Shown here in pieces: positions 21,140-33,575 of a stretch of 64,000 nucleotides of DNA; the stretch's first letter is position 1; each line of letters opens with the position of its first letter. Position numbers and translations under genes: made by a program. Source of the DNA: Oryza sativa Japonica Group (Eukaryota; Streptophyta; Magnoliopsida; Poales; Poaceae); contig NC_089035.1 of NCBI RefSeq assembly GCF_034140825.1, positions 1,385,001-1,449,000 of the forward strand. Direction: 5' to 3'. The notes under the pieces are model-generated. The model did not search any database. It saw only the letters and a program-made list of their open reading frames with translations, and was not told where the DNA came from.

Positions 21140-21654
21140 TTAATTATAACTTGAAGCTTCGTGCATCGATCGATCGTGTAAAGAGAGACCTGTTGGACTT
21201 AAATGTGTTCTTTCAACTCAACATAATCCAATTTGAGCCAACAAAATCAACAGAGGTAACAGCCGGCTGGCGGCAACGGTGAGAATATGGCGCTGTGGCA
21301 ACTCACAACTTCGCAATCGCAAGTCATCCCGTTGCGGTGACTGTTGAAACCGACGTGTCAGCATGTACAACTCGATCAAATTCAATATTTGCGAGTGTTT
21401 TGGGCCGAAACATTTACATTGGCCGGATGGGCTTCCTTTCAAAAAAAAAAAAACACCACGTTGATCATCCAATAGGATTAGGCAGAGCTAGAACTAAATA
21501 ATAAGGGGGAGGCTAATGCGCGCGTGGCCCCTCCCGTTCCGCGTGCTTTTCTTTTTTTATTTCTTTTACAATTTTGGCGTTCGTTTTCTTTTATTTTTTC
21601 ACCTTTTTTTCTAATTTTTTTTAATCTTTCGCACACCTCTTTACAAATGTAGAA

Positions 21655-22000
21655 TTGAAAGTTTTTAAATTTTGATTTGAAAGTTTTTAAATTTGAGTCG
21701 AATGTTTTCAAATTTTGAGTTGAAAATTTTCAAATTTGACTTGAAAGTATTCAAATATGGGTTGAAAGTTTTCAGATTTGACTTGAAAGTTTTCAAATAT
21801 GGGTTGAAAGTATTCAAATCTGAGTTGAAAGTTTTAAATTTGAGTTGAAAGTTTTTCAAATTTGAGATGAAAAGTTTAAAGTTTCAAAATTTGACTTAAA
21901 AAAAATTCAATTTTCAAGTTGAAAGTTTTCAAATCTGAGTTGAAAGTTTTTAAATTTGGGTTAAAAGTTTTCAAATATGGGTTGAAAGTTTTCAGAATTT
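21655..22000 (+). repeat. A/T-rich minisatellite, ~22-24-bp unit
   Basis: Variants of TTGAAAGTTTTCAAATTTGA repeat about 14 times. Translated open frames here are simple-sequence artefacts. The array sits between two SINA relics. Confidence 0.8.
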
Positions 22001-22234
22001 GACTTCACGTATAAATTTCTTTTCAATCTATTACTTAAAAAAATCTTCGTAAAAAAACAAATCTTATCTTGATTATCTTCATTATCTAATACTTATGGTT
22101 TTTTTTTCACGCTAAAAAAAAGGATTAGTTACGCGCTCGCTGTGGAAAAAAAATCCCGAAAAAAAAATCACGCTGACGCATGGTGCCGTGCATACGCGTG
22201 GTCCGTGAGCCAGAAGTCAGCGCGTATGCGCGAA

Positions 22235-23190
22235 TTAGGAATTCTGAAATAATAATGGACTGGGCCTCAGCCTAGCTTCTTTCTTGGCCCAAACCCTATC
22301 CAGCAGCCGTGCCAGCGGATCGTGTTCAACCCCAAAGTTTCGCGATTATTGATAGGGATCCAAATTTTGTTGCTGGTAGCGGCTCAATATTTTTACAATA
22401 GTCACATAAACAATCGTGATTATTGATAGGGATCCGACTATCCGACATTTTTGTGAAAAAGGGTCCCTGTTTACTGTTTATAATCATCCCATGTTTTCAT
22501 AAAAAGTCCCTATTTGAAGATTTTTCTTATAAATTTTGGATCATCGCGAGCACACTTTCTAAACTCCTGCACGCTACGAATTTTGCAAAAATCTGTATGA
22601 CTGTATTCATCACATTTCTCAGCAATAAAATTAAAATTAAAATTTCAACTTTATAATATTTAACTTATTTGTTTGTGCGCTCGTGTAATATTTGACCATA
22701 AACCGAGTTCCATTCATAATTAGTCTAAGTGGTTTTGGAGTCCATCCACTCGAAGGACCATAACTCGTGTTACCGCTTTTGGGAATTTATTGGGAGTGTA
22801 GCGTGGCTCGGTCCTGCTGTTTGGAGTTTGTGCTTAGCTGCCGTAGTTTTCTAAGCTTTAGCCTTTTATTTTGCTTTTTCTTCTTTCTCCTAGCATAGGT
22901 CGGTGTGACTGATTGCGTTTTCTTCTAATATATTGACGTGCAATCTTTTTACGCGTTCAAAGTTCCGTTCATAAAAGGCATGAGGCGACGGAGCTCTTGC
23001 CGACTGCCTTCCGGCTACACGGCTTCTTCGCCGACTCCGACGGCTACTTCGCCGTATCACCATGGAAGTCTCGTCCAATCGACGCCACCCTTCTCCGCCG
23101 CCGGCCGGCCGGCCAACGCCCTCGCTGCAGCCTCGCCGTACGTCGCCGTCACTGTAGTCTCAACTCACCAAGCTACAGACTACAGTGGTT
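22235..23190 (+). other. Diverged relic related to the SINA-like intron region
   Basis: Two short stretches resemble right-arm sequence in the same orientation. GGGCCTCAGCCTAGCTTCTT near 22263 resembles 19260 onward, and CTCGTCCAATCGACGCCACC near 23070 resembles 19375 onward. The material between looks inserted and includes GATTATTGATAGGGATCC at about 22343 and again at about 22411. No gene is supported. Confidence 0.35.
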
Positions 23191-26100
23191 CTCTGCCATG
23201 AACTGAACATAACCCCAATTGTGTATCGTCATGGGGCTGCAGCTAGCAATGGCGTGAGCCAAGCTAGCTTGTGCTCCTCCTGATGTGACTGCATCATCAA
23301 AGCAACCGGCCAACCAGTGCCACCGAAAGGGTAGAAAGAAACAGTAATCAAGCACCAGCAAAGCTATCTGCTATACTCTACAATCTACATGCAGTAGTAG
23401 TAGCTGCTATCTGCTACTGTTACCTCCAGGCACAAGGACAGGTAGGGTTGCACACACACCCCTATATCACCTATGGCTGCAAGACAAGATCGGCTACCTA
23501 TTGCATTGCATACAGTATTTGGATGCGAGTACGTACATTATGTTGTCGTATATACGTATAATATGGCGTATCCTGATGATCTGTCCTCCATGCTTACGGT
23601 GTATACGGACGTGCCGTTCCCTCCCTGAATGACCGCTCAACAAGACCAGATATTCACAGATTTCTGATGTTGTCCTCTCCTGCCATGCTACTAATCCTGA
23701 ATTTTCTGGTTCCAAGCATGCATATATTCATGCTAGATCGCCAATCTGTTGTTAAAAGATGAGAAGTACGACGAGTATGAATTATGCGTACTACTTCAGA
23801 GTGCAGAAAATGTGTACGCATGAAAAAGACTAGCTAGGGCGTGAGCAGAGTTCATTTGGGATCAGGTTAATCCGTATTTTAATGATGAATATCTTGTCTT
23901 GCTAACAAGCTAAGGCATCCTCGTTAATGTCAATAGCAAATATTACATGTGCGACATCACCTGAAATTCATTGCAAACAACAGAACAAGAACCAAACTAT
24001 ACTTGAGTCCAATTTCTTCAGCAGATACTCCTACACGGAGAGGAAGTGAGAACCTACCATGCTCCGACAGAGAGACATCATGATGCTTCAAGTGAAAATT
24101 TCGGTGTCCCAAACATAAGATACTCCATCACATCGATTGGAAACATCTAACACACGATCTAGAAACTCAGCAATCAATCCCATCGACTGGAACAGCATGG
24201 ACAGGACTGCCCAAAATCCAAATGGACGACGAAAAATGAATTGTTGAATTTATGCCCAGCTACTTCGCTGCTTTGTCTTTTCGCGATAGGACCCATTAAC
24301 CACTCGGTTTCTTGCTTCCTATCCAATGTGTTTGTGCACTCCAACTCTGCACTCTTTCAAATCGTTGGGATACAGTAGTATATGGAATTATTGCAGCTTG
24401 TTCCAATCTTATCCGGAACGTCCGTTTGTGTCCAATTAGACAAGGAAGCAAGTCTGGAAAAATAATCAAGCATGTGCAGATATATAGCCCGTGGCAGATG
24501 ATCCAAAAATACCTAGGAGTAGCAATCTTTGATGTGCAGACGATGCATGTGTGTGAGAAGGAGAAAATGTTTCAGCTACAGCCAACAGAGAGAAGCCAAA
24601 ACCAAGCCCTGAAATCCAGCAAAAACTCAGGCACTGTTGGGTGTTGTCAAGGGGCCTACATTCTCCACAGCCTTTCTTCACTTCATTTCACTCACTTTTT
24701 TTTTTTACCTCCATTGATCAGCTTTCACCGCCCCCAGGCAAGGCCACAAGGAGTAAGCTGGAGTAACACCATCATAATACTGTTGCAAAGGACACTCAGC
24801 AATAGCTAACTGTCATTGGAGACACTGCCACCGTGGGGCCCACCTATTGCCTGAGCCCTTTTTACCCGTTGGAGGGAGCAATGCAGTGCAGGTGCAGAGC
24901 TGCACAGTACAGCATGGGAGGTGATTTAAGGTAGATACATGGCAATTTAATTAGTGGCAGACAGTAAAAGAGTTTTGGATCATCTGCAGTGATACTGTGT
25001 TGTGTGTGTGCTCCAGTACTGGAACAGTGTAGCCCAATACGTGTACTTTCTTGAAATCTTGCAGCCACTAGGAGTAGAAGCAACTGATTTTGTGACTTCT
25101 GATGTGGTACATCATACATGCATTGGTGTGAAAAGATGAAACATTTCTAAGCAAGCACTGTGTAATGATGTACTTGTCATCCAATGCTTATCGATGAGAT
25201 GCTGCCATGGACCACAACAAATGAGAAAAAAGAAGAAATGAAACCCTTCATACTGATGAAGAGCTGGTTCTTGGTGTCAAAACAGATGGATCTCTGTTCC
25301 ATGCTCCCATAGATCCTCTGAAAAATCTTGGTAGTATTACGTTTCCAGAAGACAACAGATATGTGATATGTCATCAATGTAGTTACTCTAGTTCAGTACA
25401 GTGGAAATTGTGTATGTTTAGAACATCGAAAACATTTACAACGAATCATCAATGGAGCAATATATGTGGCAGCATCAAATCTCTGTAATTCAAGTGCAAA
25501 CTCCAAAGTCCAACAAATACCTGTTCGACTGCACTCCGGACGATCAGTAGTTGACGACTCGTACTCCCAGTAGCAATCCTGAATTCCTGATTTTCTGATG
25601 CTATTGCTGCAACTCCATCCACTGCCTTCCATACGACATAGCCCCAGCTGCATCCTGCATAACGTGAAGCAAAGTCTACAGCAGCATAGTACTGGAGACT
25701 ATAAAACTCACAAAACACAATGCAGTATTGCAGTGAAGGATAGGAAGAGCCATCGGTCGTCATGTCGCTGTTTGCTTTTTCATCAACTCGGCTAGCTTTC
25801 AATTCCTTCGTCCCTCCCTCCACCATCGCCTTCCTTGCTTTGCTGGCTGCTGCTGCTCGTCCTATACTCATCAGTCTTCAGTAATAAACGTCTCCATCAC
25901 TCACTCACCTGCTCTCTCCTTCTTTCTCTGCCTGTGTGTGTCTCCTCTGTGTAGTGTATCTGTGTGTGCATGCACAGCTCACTGCACACGCAGTGATGAG
26001 GCCCCAAGGTGTGTTGGTGCCGTTGCAAGACCGACATGTGGGCCCATGTTAGTGTTCCATTTGTGTGAACTATGCTGCTACTGTTTGATAGATTATCTTT

Positions 26101-26742
26101 GGTGATATGATAAGCTTGGCAGTTTTAGGAAAGGAACAGGGTGGCAACACTTCTGCTAAAAGAATGTACTTTCATCAGTTCAAGTGTTTGTTAATTGCCA
26201 GAAAGGAAAAGTAAAGGTGTTTTTACATAAAAAGTTTTGGAATTTATAATCACTTCCAGTTTCCCATGTGACCTTGTGCTCTCTATGTTCAACAAACAAT
26301 GGCTTGCCTTAAAGTATGGCTGTATGCTAACTAGAAATTTGACATCTCTATTGAACTAAAGTAAACAACTTTTAAGGTATTACCTTACATCCACAGCCAA
26401 AGAGAGAATAAGTTTGCATTAAAAAGAAGAGCTAAGTGGCTTATTAAGCAGATCTGACCAATTAGATTTCTAAAAACCCAGCAAGCAAGTAAATAAATGC
26501 CACTCCAAAGAATCATAGTTGTAACCATCTTCTTATGAACCCTACATGCTCCTTTAAAACACATGAATTTTATAAAAAATAATAATATATAAATATTAAT
26601 TAAAATTTCCATAAAAATTACACGAAACTTCTGCTTTCCAAAGTAGGTTTAAAATTCCAGCTAGTCAGCACCTTCTAAGTTATACTCCAAGAACTGATAA
26701 GTAATGACAGGGAAACTGATAAAATCCTCTCTCATGATACTA
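23191..26742. other. Gene-poor region
   Basis: I found no conserved coding sequence, tRNA or rRNA. There is one modest open frame (25449-25871, minus). Sequence near 25880-25990 is CT/TG-rich and could be a leader, but support is weak. Confidence 0.5.
25449..25871 (-). CDS. Possible small hypothetical protein, 140 residues
   Basis: The open frame starts with ATG (MSIGRAAAASKARKAMVEGG) and has plausible composition over its first ~45 residues. It then reads through sequence rich in aromatic and small residues. I recognise no domain, signal or family. An Ala/Lys-rich N-terminus and a CT-rich upstream region are the only hints of a gene. It may equally be a chance frame or part of a spliced noncoding transcript. 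Confidence 0.2.
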   Translation of the reverse strand: MSIGRAAAASKARKAMVEGGTKELKASRVDEKANSDMTTDGSSYPSLQYCIVFCEFYSLQYYAAVDFASRYAGCSWGYVVWKAVDGVAAIASENQEFRIATGSTSRQLLIVRSAVEQVFVGLWSLHLNYRDLMLPHILLH

Positions 26743-26886
26743 CTTCCTCCATTCTAGAATATAACAATTTAGTACTGGATGAGACATATTATAGTACTAC
26801 GAATTTAGACATGCATATGTCCAAATACATAATATTATTATACGTCTAATCCGATTATAGATTGTTATATTCTCGGAGGGAGGGAG
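26743..26886. repeat. Stowaway-like MITE upstream of the HIPP gene
   Basis: The termini CTTCCTCCATTCTAGAATAT and the matching ATATTCTCGGAGGGAGGGAG are flanked by TA (26741-26742 and 26887-26888). Confidence 0.7.
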
Positions 26887-27399
26887 TAGTAATATTTTTT
26901 AGTACTGCCAAGTCCAAACTTCAAAGCTCCCAACAGGCCTTCCCCAGTCTCTTTAGACAATGTTCTGGAGAGACTACAAAAGTGATGTTTTACCCACACT
27001 ATTCTAACCGAGAGAGAGAAGAGAGAGGGTGCTCTGTATGTAACCATGCAAAAAAAAAAAAATTACTACACCGATGGAGGTGGTGGGGTCAGGAAGAGAA
27101 GACCCTCACCCATGTGGGAGGGTCAGTGAGATTATAGAAGAGAGGAGGTAGAATTGTAGTAGTAGAAAAGAGGAGGAGCTAGTAGTAGTAGAAGAAGAAG
27201 AGAGCAGATAGAAAGAACCCTTTCTTAAATGCAGGGAAGTAGTGGCTTCACTTGCAACGGTACAAGAACCACCATCACTTCCCTACCACTCCACTACTAG
27301 CCACTGGCCATTGCTCCTCTCCTCCCACTCTTCTTCTCCATCTCCTCTCCTCTCTTCTCTCATTCTCTTCCCTGCAACTTGCAAACAGTGCTCTGCAGA

Positions 27400-29266
27400 A
27401 TGACCAAAGATGAGGATTTCAAGCTGGTCAAGATCCAGGTATCTCTCTCTTTCTCTCTCCGTTTGTCTTGCCTCTATATGCTTTGTGGAGGGTGCTTGAG
27501 TTGAGGACTCAACTGTTCTTGGGGCTTTTGTTTGCTTGCAGACCCATGTACTGAGGGTGAACATACACTGTGATGGCTGTAAGCACAAGGTGAAGAAGCT
27601 GCTTCAGAAGATTGAAGGTACTTACCATTTCTTTCTCGAACTCACGCAGCTTTATCGAAGTTACGGCCTTCCATTTCTTTGCTTCCAGAACAAGTGTCGC
27701 CACAGTGGTGTTTAGCTGGTACTCCTACTTGTTTTAGTTCTCCTTTTCTTGACGCATCCACTTTAATGAAAATATCTTCTGCTAAGCAGCTTAAAGCTTT
27801 ATCCATTTGCACGCACCTTCAAAAAGCGCCCCTGCGTTTTGTTAAATGCATTAGAAAAACTAGTAGAAATCTCTGCTTTTGATGTGCCCGTGCAAATGTT
27901 CAGACCAAACTTGTTCAGAAACTCCTACAAGTAAATAGGCCAAATTTACCATGCATGTAGTAGTAGAGGTAATTCTGGTAGAGAGCTTAGAAATGTCTGA
28001 CAAAGAAGAAGATCACCTCCACCCCCACCACATCTTGTGATGCGCAATTGCTGACCAGAACTTGGGTAATTATCGTAGCTCACGAGCAGGTTGTGAACTA
28101 TCTGCATCTTTGTTGCAGGCGTGTACTCGGTGGCCTTAGATGTAGACAACCATAAGGTCACAGTGACTGGCAATGTGGACTCCGATACATTGATTAGGAA
28201 GCTCACCAGAGGAGGTAAGCATGCAGAGCTGTGGTCACAGCAGAAGGGTGGCAGCAACCAGGGCCACAAGGGCAGCAACAACCAGCAGAAGCAGCAGCAG
28301 CAGCAAGGGCAGCAGCAGCATGGACAGCAGCATCAGAAGCAAGGTGCCAACCCAAGCAAGGATGGCAACAAGAACAACAACATCCTCAAGGACCAGGGCA
28401 AGCAAGGAGGTGTTGGAGGCCTCATCCAGGGCCTCAAGGCCTTCAAGAACCAGCACAGCAAGAACCAGCTCCCTGAGCTTGATTCAGAGGATGATGACTT
28501 GTATGATGACGAAGACGATGAGTTTGATGATGACTATGAGGACGATCTCCGCTTTCTTGGAGACAAGATGAGCCAGCTTGGTTTCCTCAGGCAGCAAGCT
28601 GCAGCTGCAGCGGCGGCCAATGTCAAGAACAAGAATGCCAACACTGCCACCGTCAACAACCACCACAACAACGTCAATGGCAAGAAAGGTGGTGGCGGCG
28701 GTGGCAGTGCTGGAGGTGGAAATCACCATCAGAACAACCACCACCAGAACCAGAAGAATCCCAATGTGATCAACATGGCAGCAGCCAATGCCAAGATGGC
28801 CAATGGTGCCCAGAAGAACACTGGCGCCATCAATGGAATGATGGGCCTCAACCATGGCCTCGGAACAGCCGGTGCCACTCCTGGTTTTCAGGGCTACACC
28901 GGCTTCAACCACCCGTCCTATGCTTCTGCCGGCTATGGAGGGCTTCAACAACAGCACCTCCAGCAACAACAGCAGAGCAACAATCTCATGGCAAGCATGC
29001 AGGGTTACCATCATCACCCAGCAGCCACGGCGGCGATGATGAACAACCTGAGGGGTCTAAACAACAACATGATGATGATGCATCAGCCACAACAGCAGCC
29101 ACAGATGATGTACCACCGGTCTCCTCAGATTAGCCCTTACACCGCCTACTACAACCCTTACAGCTACTACTACCACCCTGGCGCCGCCGGTTATCATCCC
29201 GCCAGCAATGGCGATGTGGAGACCATGTTCAGCGATGAGAATACCAAGGGTTGTGTTGTCATGTAG
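27400..29266 (+). CDS. Heavy-metal-associated isoprenylated plant protein (HIPP)
   Basis: The exons are 27400-27438, 27542-27617 and 28119-29266, with GT-AG borders, giving 420 residues. Residues ~10-75 form an HMA domain: THVLRVNIHCDGCKHKVKKL carries the metal-binding C-x-x-C, and VYSVALDVDNHKVTVTGNVD completes the fold. A long low-complexity region follows. It is Q/N/K-rich, then very acidic (DSEDDDLYDDEDDEFDDDYE), then N/H/G-rich, then M/Q/H/Y-rich. The protein ends GCVVM, a CaaX box for prenylation. HIPPs bind Cu, Zn or Cd, or act as stress-related protein scaffolds at membranes and in the nucleus, and the family is specific to vascular plants. The start follows a CT-rich leader. Length is above average for the family because of the tail. 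Confidence in family is high; the metal is unknown. Confidence 0.93.
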
Positions 29267-32200
29267 TAGGGATGCTGTTACAGTGTTACAATGTAGAGGT
29301 TGGTGATGAAGCATGGGAATGGTTATGCAATCCTACTGTTTTTTTCTTCTTCTTTTTCTTCATTGTTTTTCTGCTTTTATTGGTTTCTCCTGTATCAAGA
29401 ATGAATCATGCATGTTGACTTAGATGTCGTGTTTGAAAGTAGTAGCACTTCAGAGGATGATCAAAAGTGTAATGTAATAGTTTTACCGCCTAGTGCTTTG
29501 CCCTGCCTGGCTTCTTATACTTTGTATATTGGTGTTTGTGGTGGACTTCTATGCCTCCAATGGTGCTCATGGCATCGGACTAAACAGTGAATAATCCACT
29601 GTTAGCAGTCAGCAACTGCATTGGGGATGATGTATAATGTATAGAATTGCTGGCAGAATTGTCGCACGCCACCCAAAACATGATCATGCATAGAAGTGGA
29701 GCTAATGAGCATGCCCATGTGAACAGAAAACAAATAGTTTACCGGTTAATTAAGTACATATGACTTGTCTGTAAAAGTTATGACTCTTATTTCAGGTTTC
29801 CCAATTTTCCAGGGTAGCGTTCTTGGTGAAAACTGCAGGAGAATATATCAGTCGAGAGACGATTTCAGAACCGAAATGAGAAGCTTGCTTACCTGTAACA
29901 CCCACGATCCATTGCGAAATGCGAACCTGCAAGGGTGAAAATTCCATTGGAGATTAAAGCAAATAGTGAGCCTGCTAAAAACCATAGATGCCAACTATGA
30001 TTGAATTTCATGATGAAAGTGTATGCTGGTAAAGGTAGTTGAAAATGAATGCACACCATAATGGCTGTTGCTCCCTTCATGAACTCATTGGTCCTGGTCC
30101 CTAACCAAAATAAATTCTGATTTCCCGTCTGTCCTTTTTACCACTTTTGCCAGACTTGTAGTACAGAAATCATAATGCACCCACCAAATAGGCCAAAAAA
30201 GATGTATATTGAAAAAGGAAATGGACCGGTGACATAAAGCAAATTATTAGAGGTTTATCAAGTTCATTTATACAGGGTACCATGAGATGAGTGAGGTGAG
30301 CATGGTGCAAACCATCGAATTAACCACGTTTGTCAGTGTTTGTTATTAACTATATTTAAGAAAACTTTAGGTATGCAGTTTATCCGCACAAGCAAACAGT
30401 TAGCTAACTGTAAGAGCTAGGAACTACAAAGGCAAATACTTTTGTAATAACACGCAGTAGTCAGTTTCACTTTATAAAGAATGTATGCATAGGCCTCTCG
30501 GGAAGAGAAACTGGCATGCAATTTGTTTGTTTAATCTTCCATGGATGGGTGGAAGTGTGGAATGGATGAAGTGTTACAATATTGTAAACACTCACAGGGG
30601 GCGTGCAGCACGCACACCTACAGGATACAGTAGTGACGGTCAACTCAAGGCAAGACCCAGATGGATATCTTGATGGTAAATACATAACGTGCAAAGCAAC
30701 CTGCAGGACAAGGAATGAAATGAATTAACTCAAGGATAAAAACCATAGTTATGCATGTATGCAGCTAATTTCTACGAAAATAAATACAAATCATAACAAG
30801 TCGTAAGCACATTGAACCCACACAGGTACAAAAGAATTAATTCCAAACCCACATCTTCATTTCACCAAATTGATGGTCCCAAATCGAAATGGTAAGAGGA
30901 CAAAACCTTATGCACCACCCAGCAAACAAGCCAAACCTAGATCACCAGCCCGTTTTTCTTTCCTTCATAGATGTAACAAAAGACACCAACTCCTTGCCTT
31001 ATTGGTACCCAGCACAAATCACTTTGTGGGAAAGATGATTTTCCCCAACAGAAAAAAGATGATATAGACACTACCATCGTACACCATGCTAGTGAAGTTG
31101 AGATAGAGCCCTTTCTCCATTTCAGTCAACACCTCTCTTTCTATTGTATGCAGTATGTACACCGTGTGTGGGAGAGAGGGCAGGATTCCCAACAGCCATG
31201 TGAGACCCACGTACATCAGTGAGGCAGTGAGTAGGAGGGACCAGAACACAGGAATCAGTGGACAAAAGCTGGGACTCAGCTGAGGGCATGGAAAGCCAAA
31301 CACAGTAAACTATAAACACAAAAGATCATCTTTAGCCTTTAGCAGGCAGCTTTGGTATATCATTAGAATAGCTTGTTACTTGCTTTTAGTACAAGGGATT
31401 ATGATGACAGGAAAGGCCAGTGAGAGAAGCATGAAAAGGGGAAAAAATGTTCAGGAAAGAGTAAGCTTTGAGACAGCAAGGCCTGCACAGGAGCACCATG
31501 GGGGCATGTCTTTTGACCCGCAGGTGCGAAGCACAGTGAATTCGTGCTTGCAACTACCAAGAAACTTGGCCCCTGCAAAATGAACAAGCAAGCAAAATGC
31601 CATTGGGAGAGGTGATGTGATTTCTTTCCGGGATGCAACATTCACCCGGACAGACATGATAGTGCTATGTTTCAGGGCTCTGATACATGGTCATATGCCA
31701 TGTGTGTCATCGCTGTTGAGTTACATATTTTCGAAAATTTTGAATTTGGAAAGTCAGGGGCACCATGCAGCAACCTTGTGAAATGGCTAAGGCGCATAAA
31801 CAAACGAAATGGAATTCCATGAAAGCTCAGCAAAATTACCTCTAGGAAACAAAACCAAAAGCTTCATGACCAGACCTTTTCATTAGGCCCCATGGCATAA
31901 AAGATGCTAAACTCATAACTGAAACAGTAATCACCCTAATAAAATAGTCCAGGACAGTCATCCTGAAGAAATCACGTAGTAAGAGAATAATTTAAATAGA
32001 CTGCCTTAGTTTAAAGCAAGGCGTCTTTTCTCACCCAAAAATCTAGATGAATCTTTAGTGTTATATGTTATAAAATAAAGTCAGTAAGCTTTAGATAAAG
32101 GATCAATAGGTTGTGGAGCCAACCTACCACAACACCGACGCAAGAAACTTCAATAAGATGCTTTTCAGGCCCTACTAAAGTACGAATAGCATTTCAGAAG

Positions 32201-33575
32201 TAACAACAGATTCAAAGGACTTAAATATTGATTTGTAACCGTGCTTCCAGATAAGAAACTTGGCACGGCGAATCTTATAATACTGTTTAGCTGCTGTTTA
32301 ATATGGATGGAGCTATAATAGAGGCGAGAAGTGTGGATAAAATAAAGAATAACTACAAGAAGGACAGGGGCACACTTATCTGCATGATGCCAAAGGAAGC
32401 TTCCTTTCCTTTGCTCTTCCTGAAAAGCAGAGGTAAACATAACCAGGTTAAACTATTTACACATCATTCTTCCACGATTCCATATTCATCAACATCAAAT
32501 ACTATATTGCAGAGATGTAATTTCAAGCATCTACTGTTGTCAATTTCACCAGCCATGTACATTAAGAAAGTACGTTCTCAGACTTGTCGGCAAAATATTT
32601 TGATGCAAATATACAACCTTTCGCCAGCTTGTTTATGTGCACGGTTAGTGTGGCAACATGATCCAGCTAGCACAATATGCAGGCCAGGTAGAGAACCTTG
32701 GACCGCTCTGCGACAAATTCAACTTTTTAACATGCAGGCTGAATCTGTCCAGCCTATCAGACATGGTGTAGTGGTATGGCTATGGCAACAGCCTTCACCA
32801 GAAGGTTAGTATTAGCAATAATCACCCATATACCCTTTACAAAGCTGGAGTGCTACCTTATATCATACTTCTATAAGCAAAAACAGATTGTTCAGGCACA
32901 GGCCTCACGATAAGTATGATCTTTTAAATGCATGGGTGTATTGCACAAGAAAACAGTAAGTTCAAGGCAGCCTAAATTCAATGTACATCTTCTCATTCAT
33001 AGGCACCTGCACATGTTCATTCAGTCAATTAGAAAAGCCTAAGAAAAACAATGCAGCTCTTCACAACTTCTGTTTTAAACAGTGCAAGTAAACATATGTA
33101 TATTCTATGCAGTGATTATGTGGATAAAAGAGCAGGAACTCAATCTGAGTTGTAAGGACTCACCTAATGACAGTGAATCTGGCATTGTTAGCTGATCCGA
33201 CTCATATGTCTAGTAAAGGCAAATGATTATTTCCCTTCACAAAAGAGAAATAACCTGAGTAGGTAGTTTCCACCAAGGCTCCAAGGTACAATAAACATCA
33301 AACGACACCAAATGCCGCATGTACTAGAAACTTGATGCCCACAATTGCAGTTTAAACAATCAGCATCAGACTCTCTGCTTGGTGAATTAGGATATACTAC
33401 ACAATTCAGAACCCTATTATGTTGTGACCGGAACAGATATGGAATTATAAGACAAATACTTTTCATAAGCACTTGTGTCATCACAAAAAAGATATTGATT
33501 GTGAAATAGCACTACAGATAAACTAACATATACTATTTGATGAGGCAGAGAAATACATTATGATGTGATCTGGAC
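29267..33575. other. Intergenic, no gene recognised
   Basis: This is the 3' flank of the HIPP gene and the 3' flank of the minus-strand gene at 33.6-35.4 kb. Only short open frames occur, without family features. I see no clear MITE termini or RNA gene. Confidence 0.5.

Noticed and set aside
21478-21859. Lys/Phe/Asn-rich minus-strand frames
   Set aside because: Simple translation of the TTGAAAGTTTTC minisatellite.
24312-24809. 165-residue plus-strand frame
   Set aside because: It begins at a non-ATG codon, shows no family motif and has no gene-like context.
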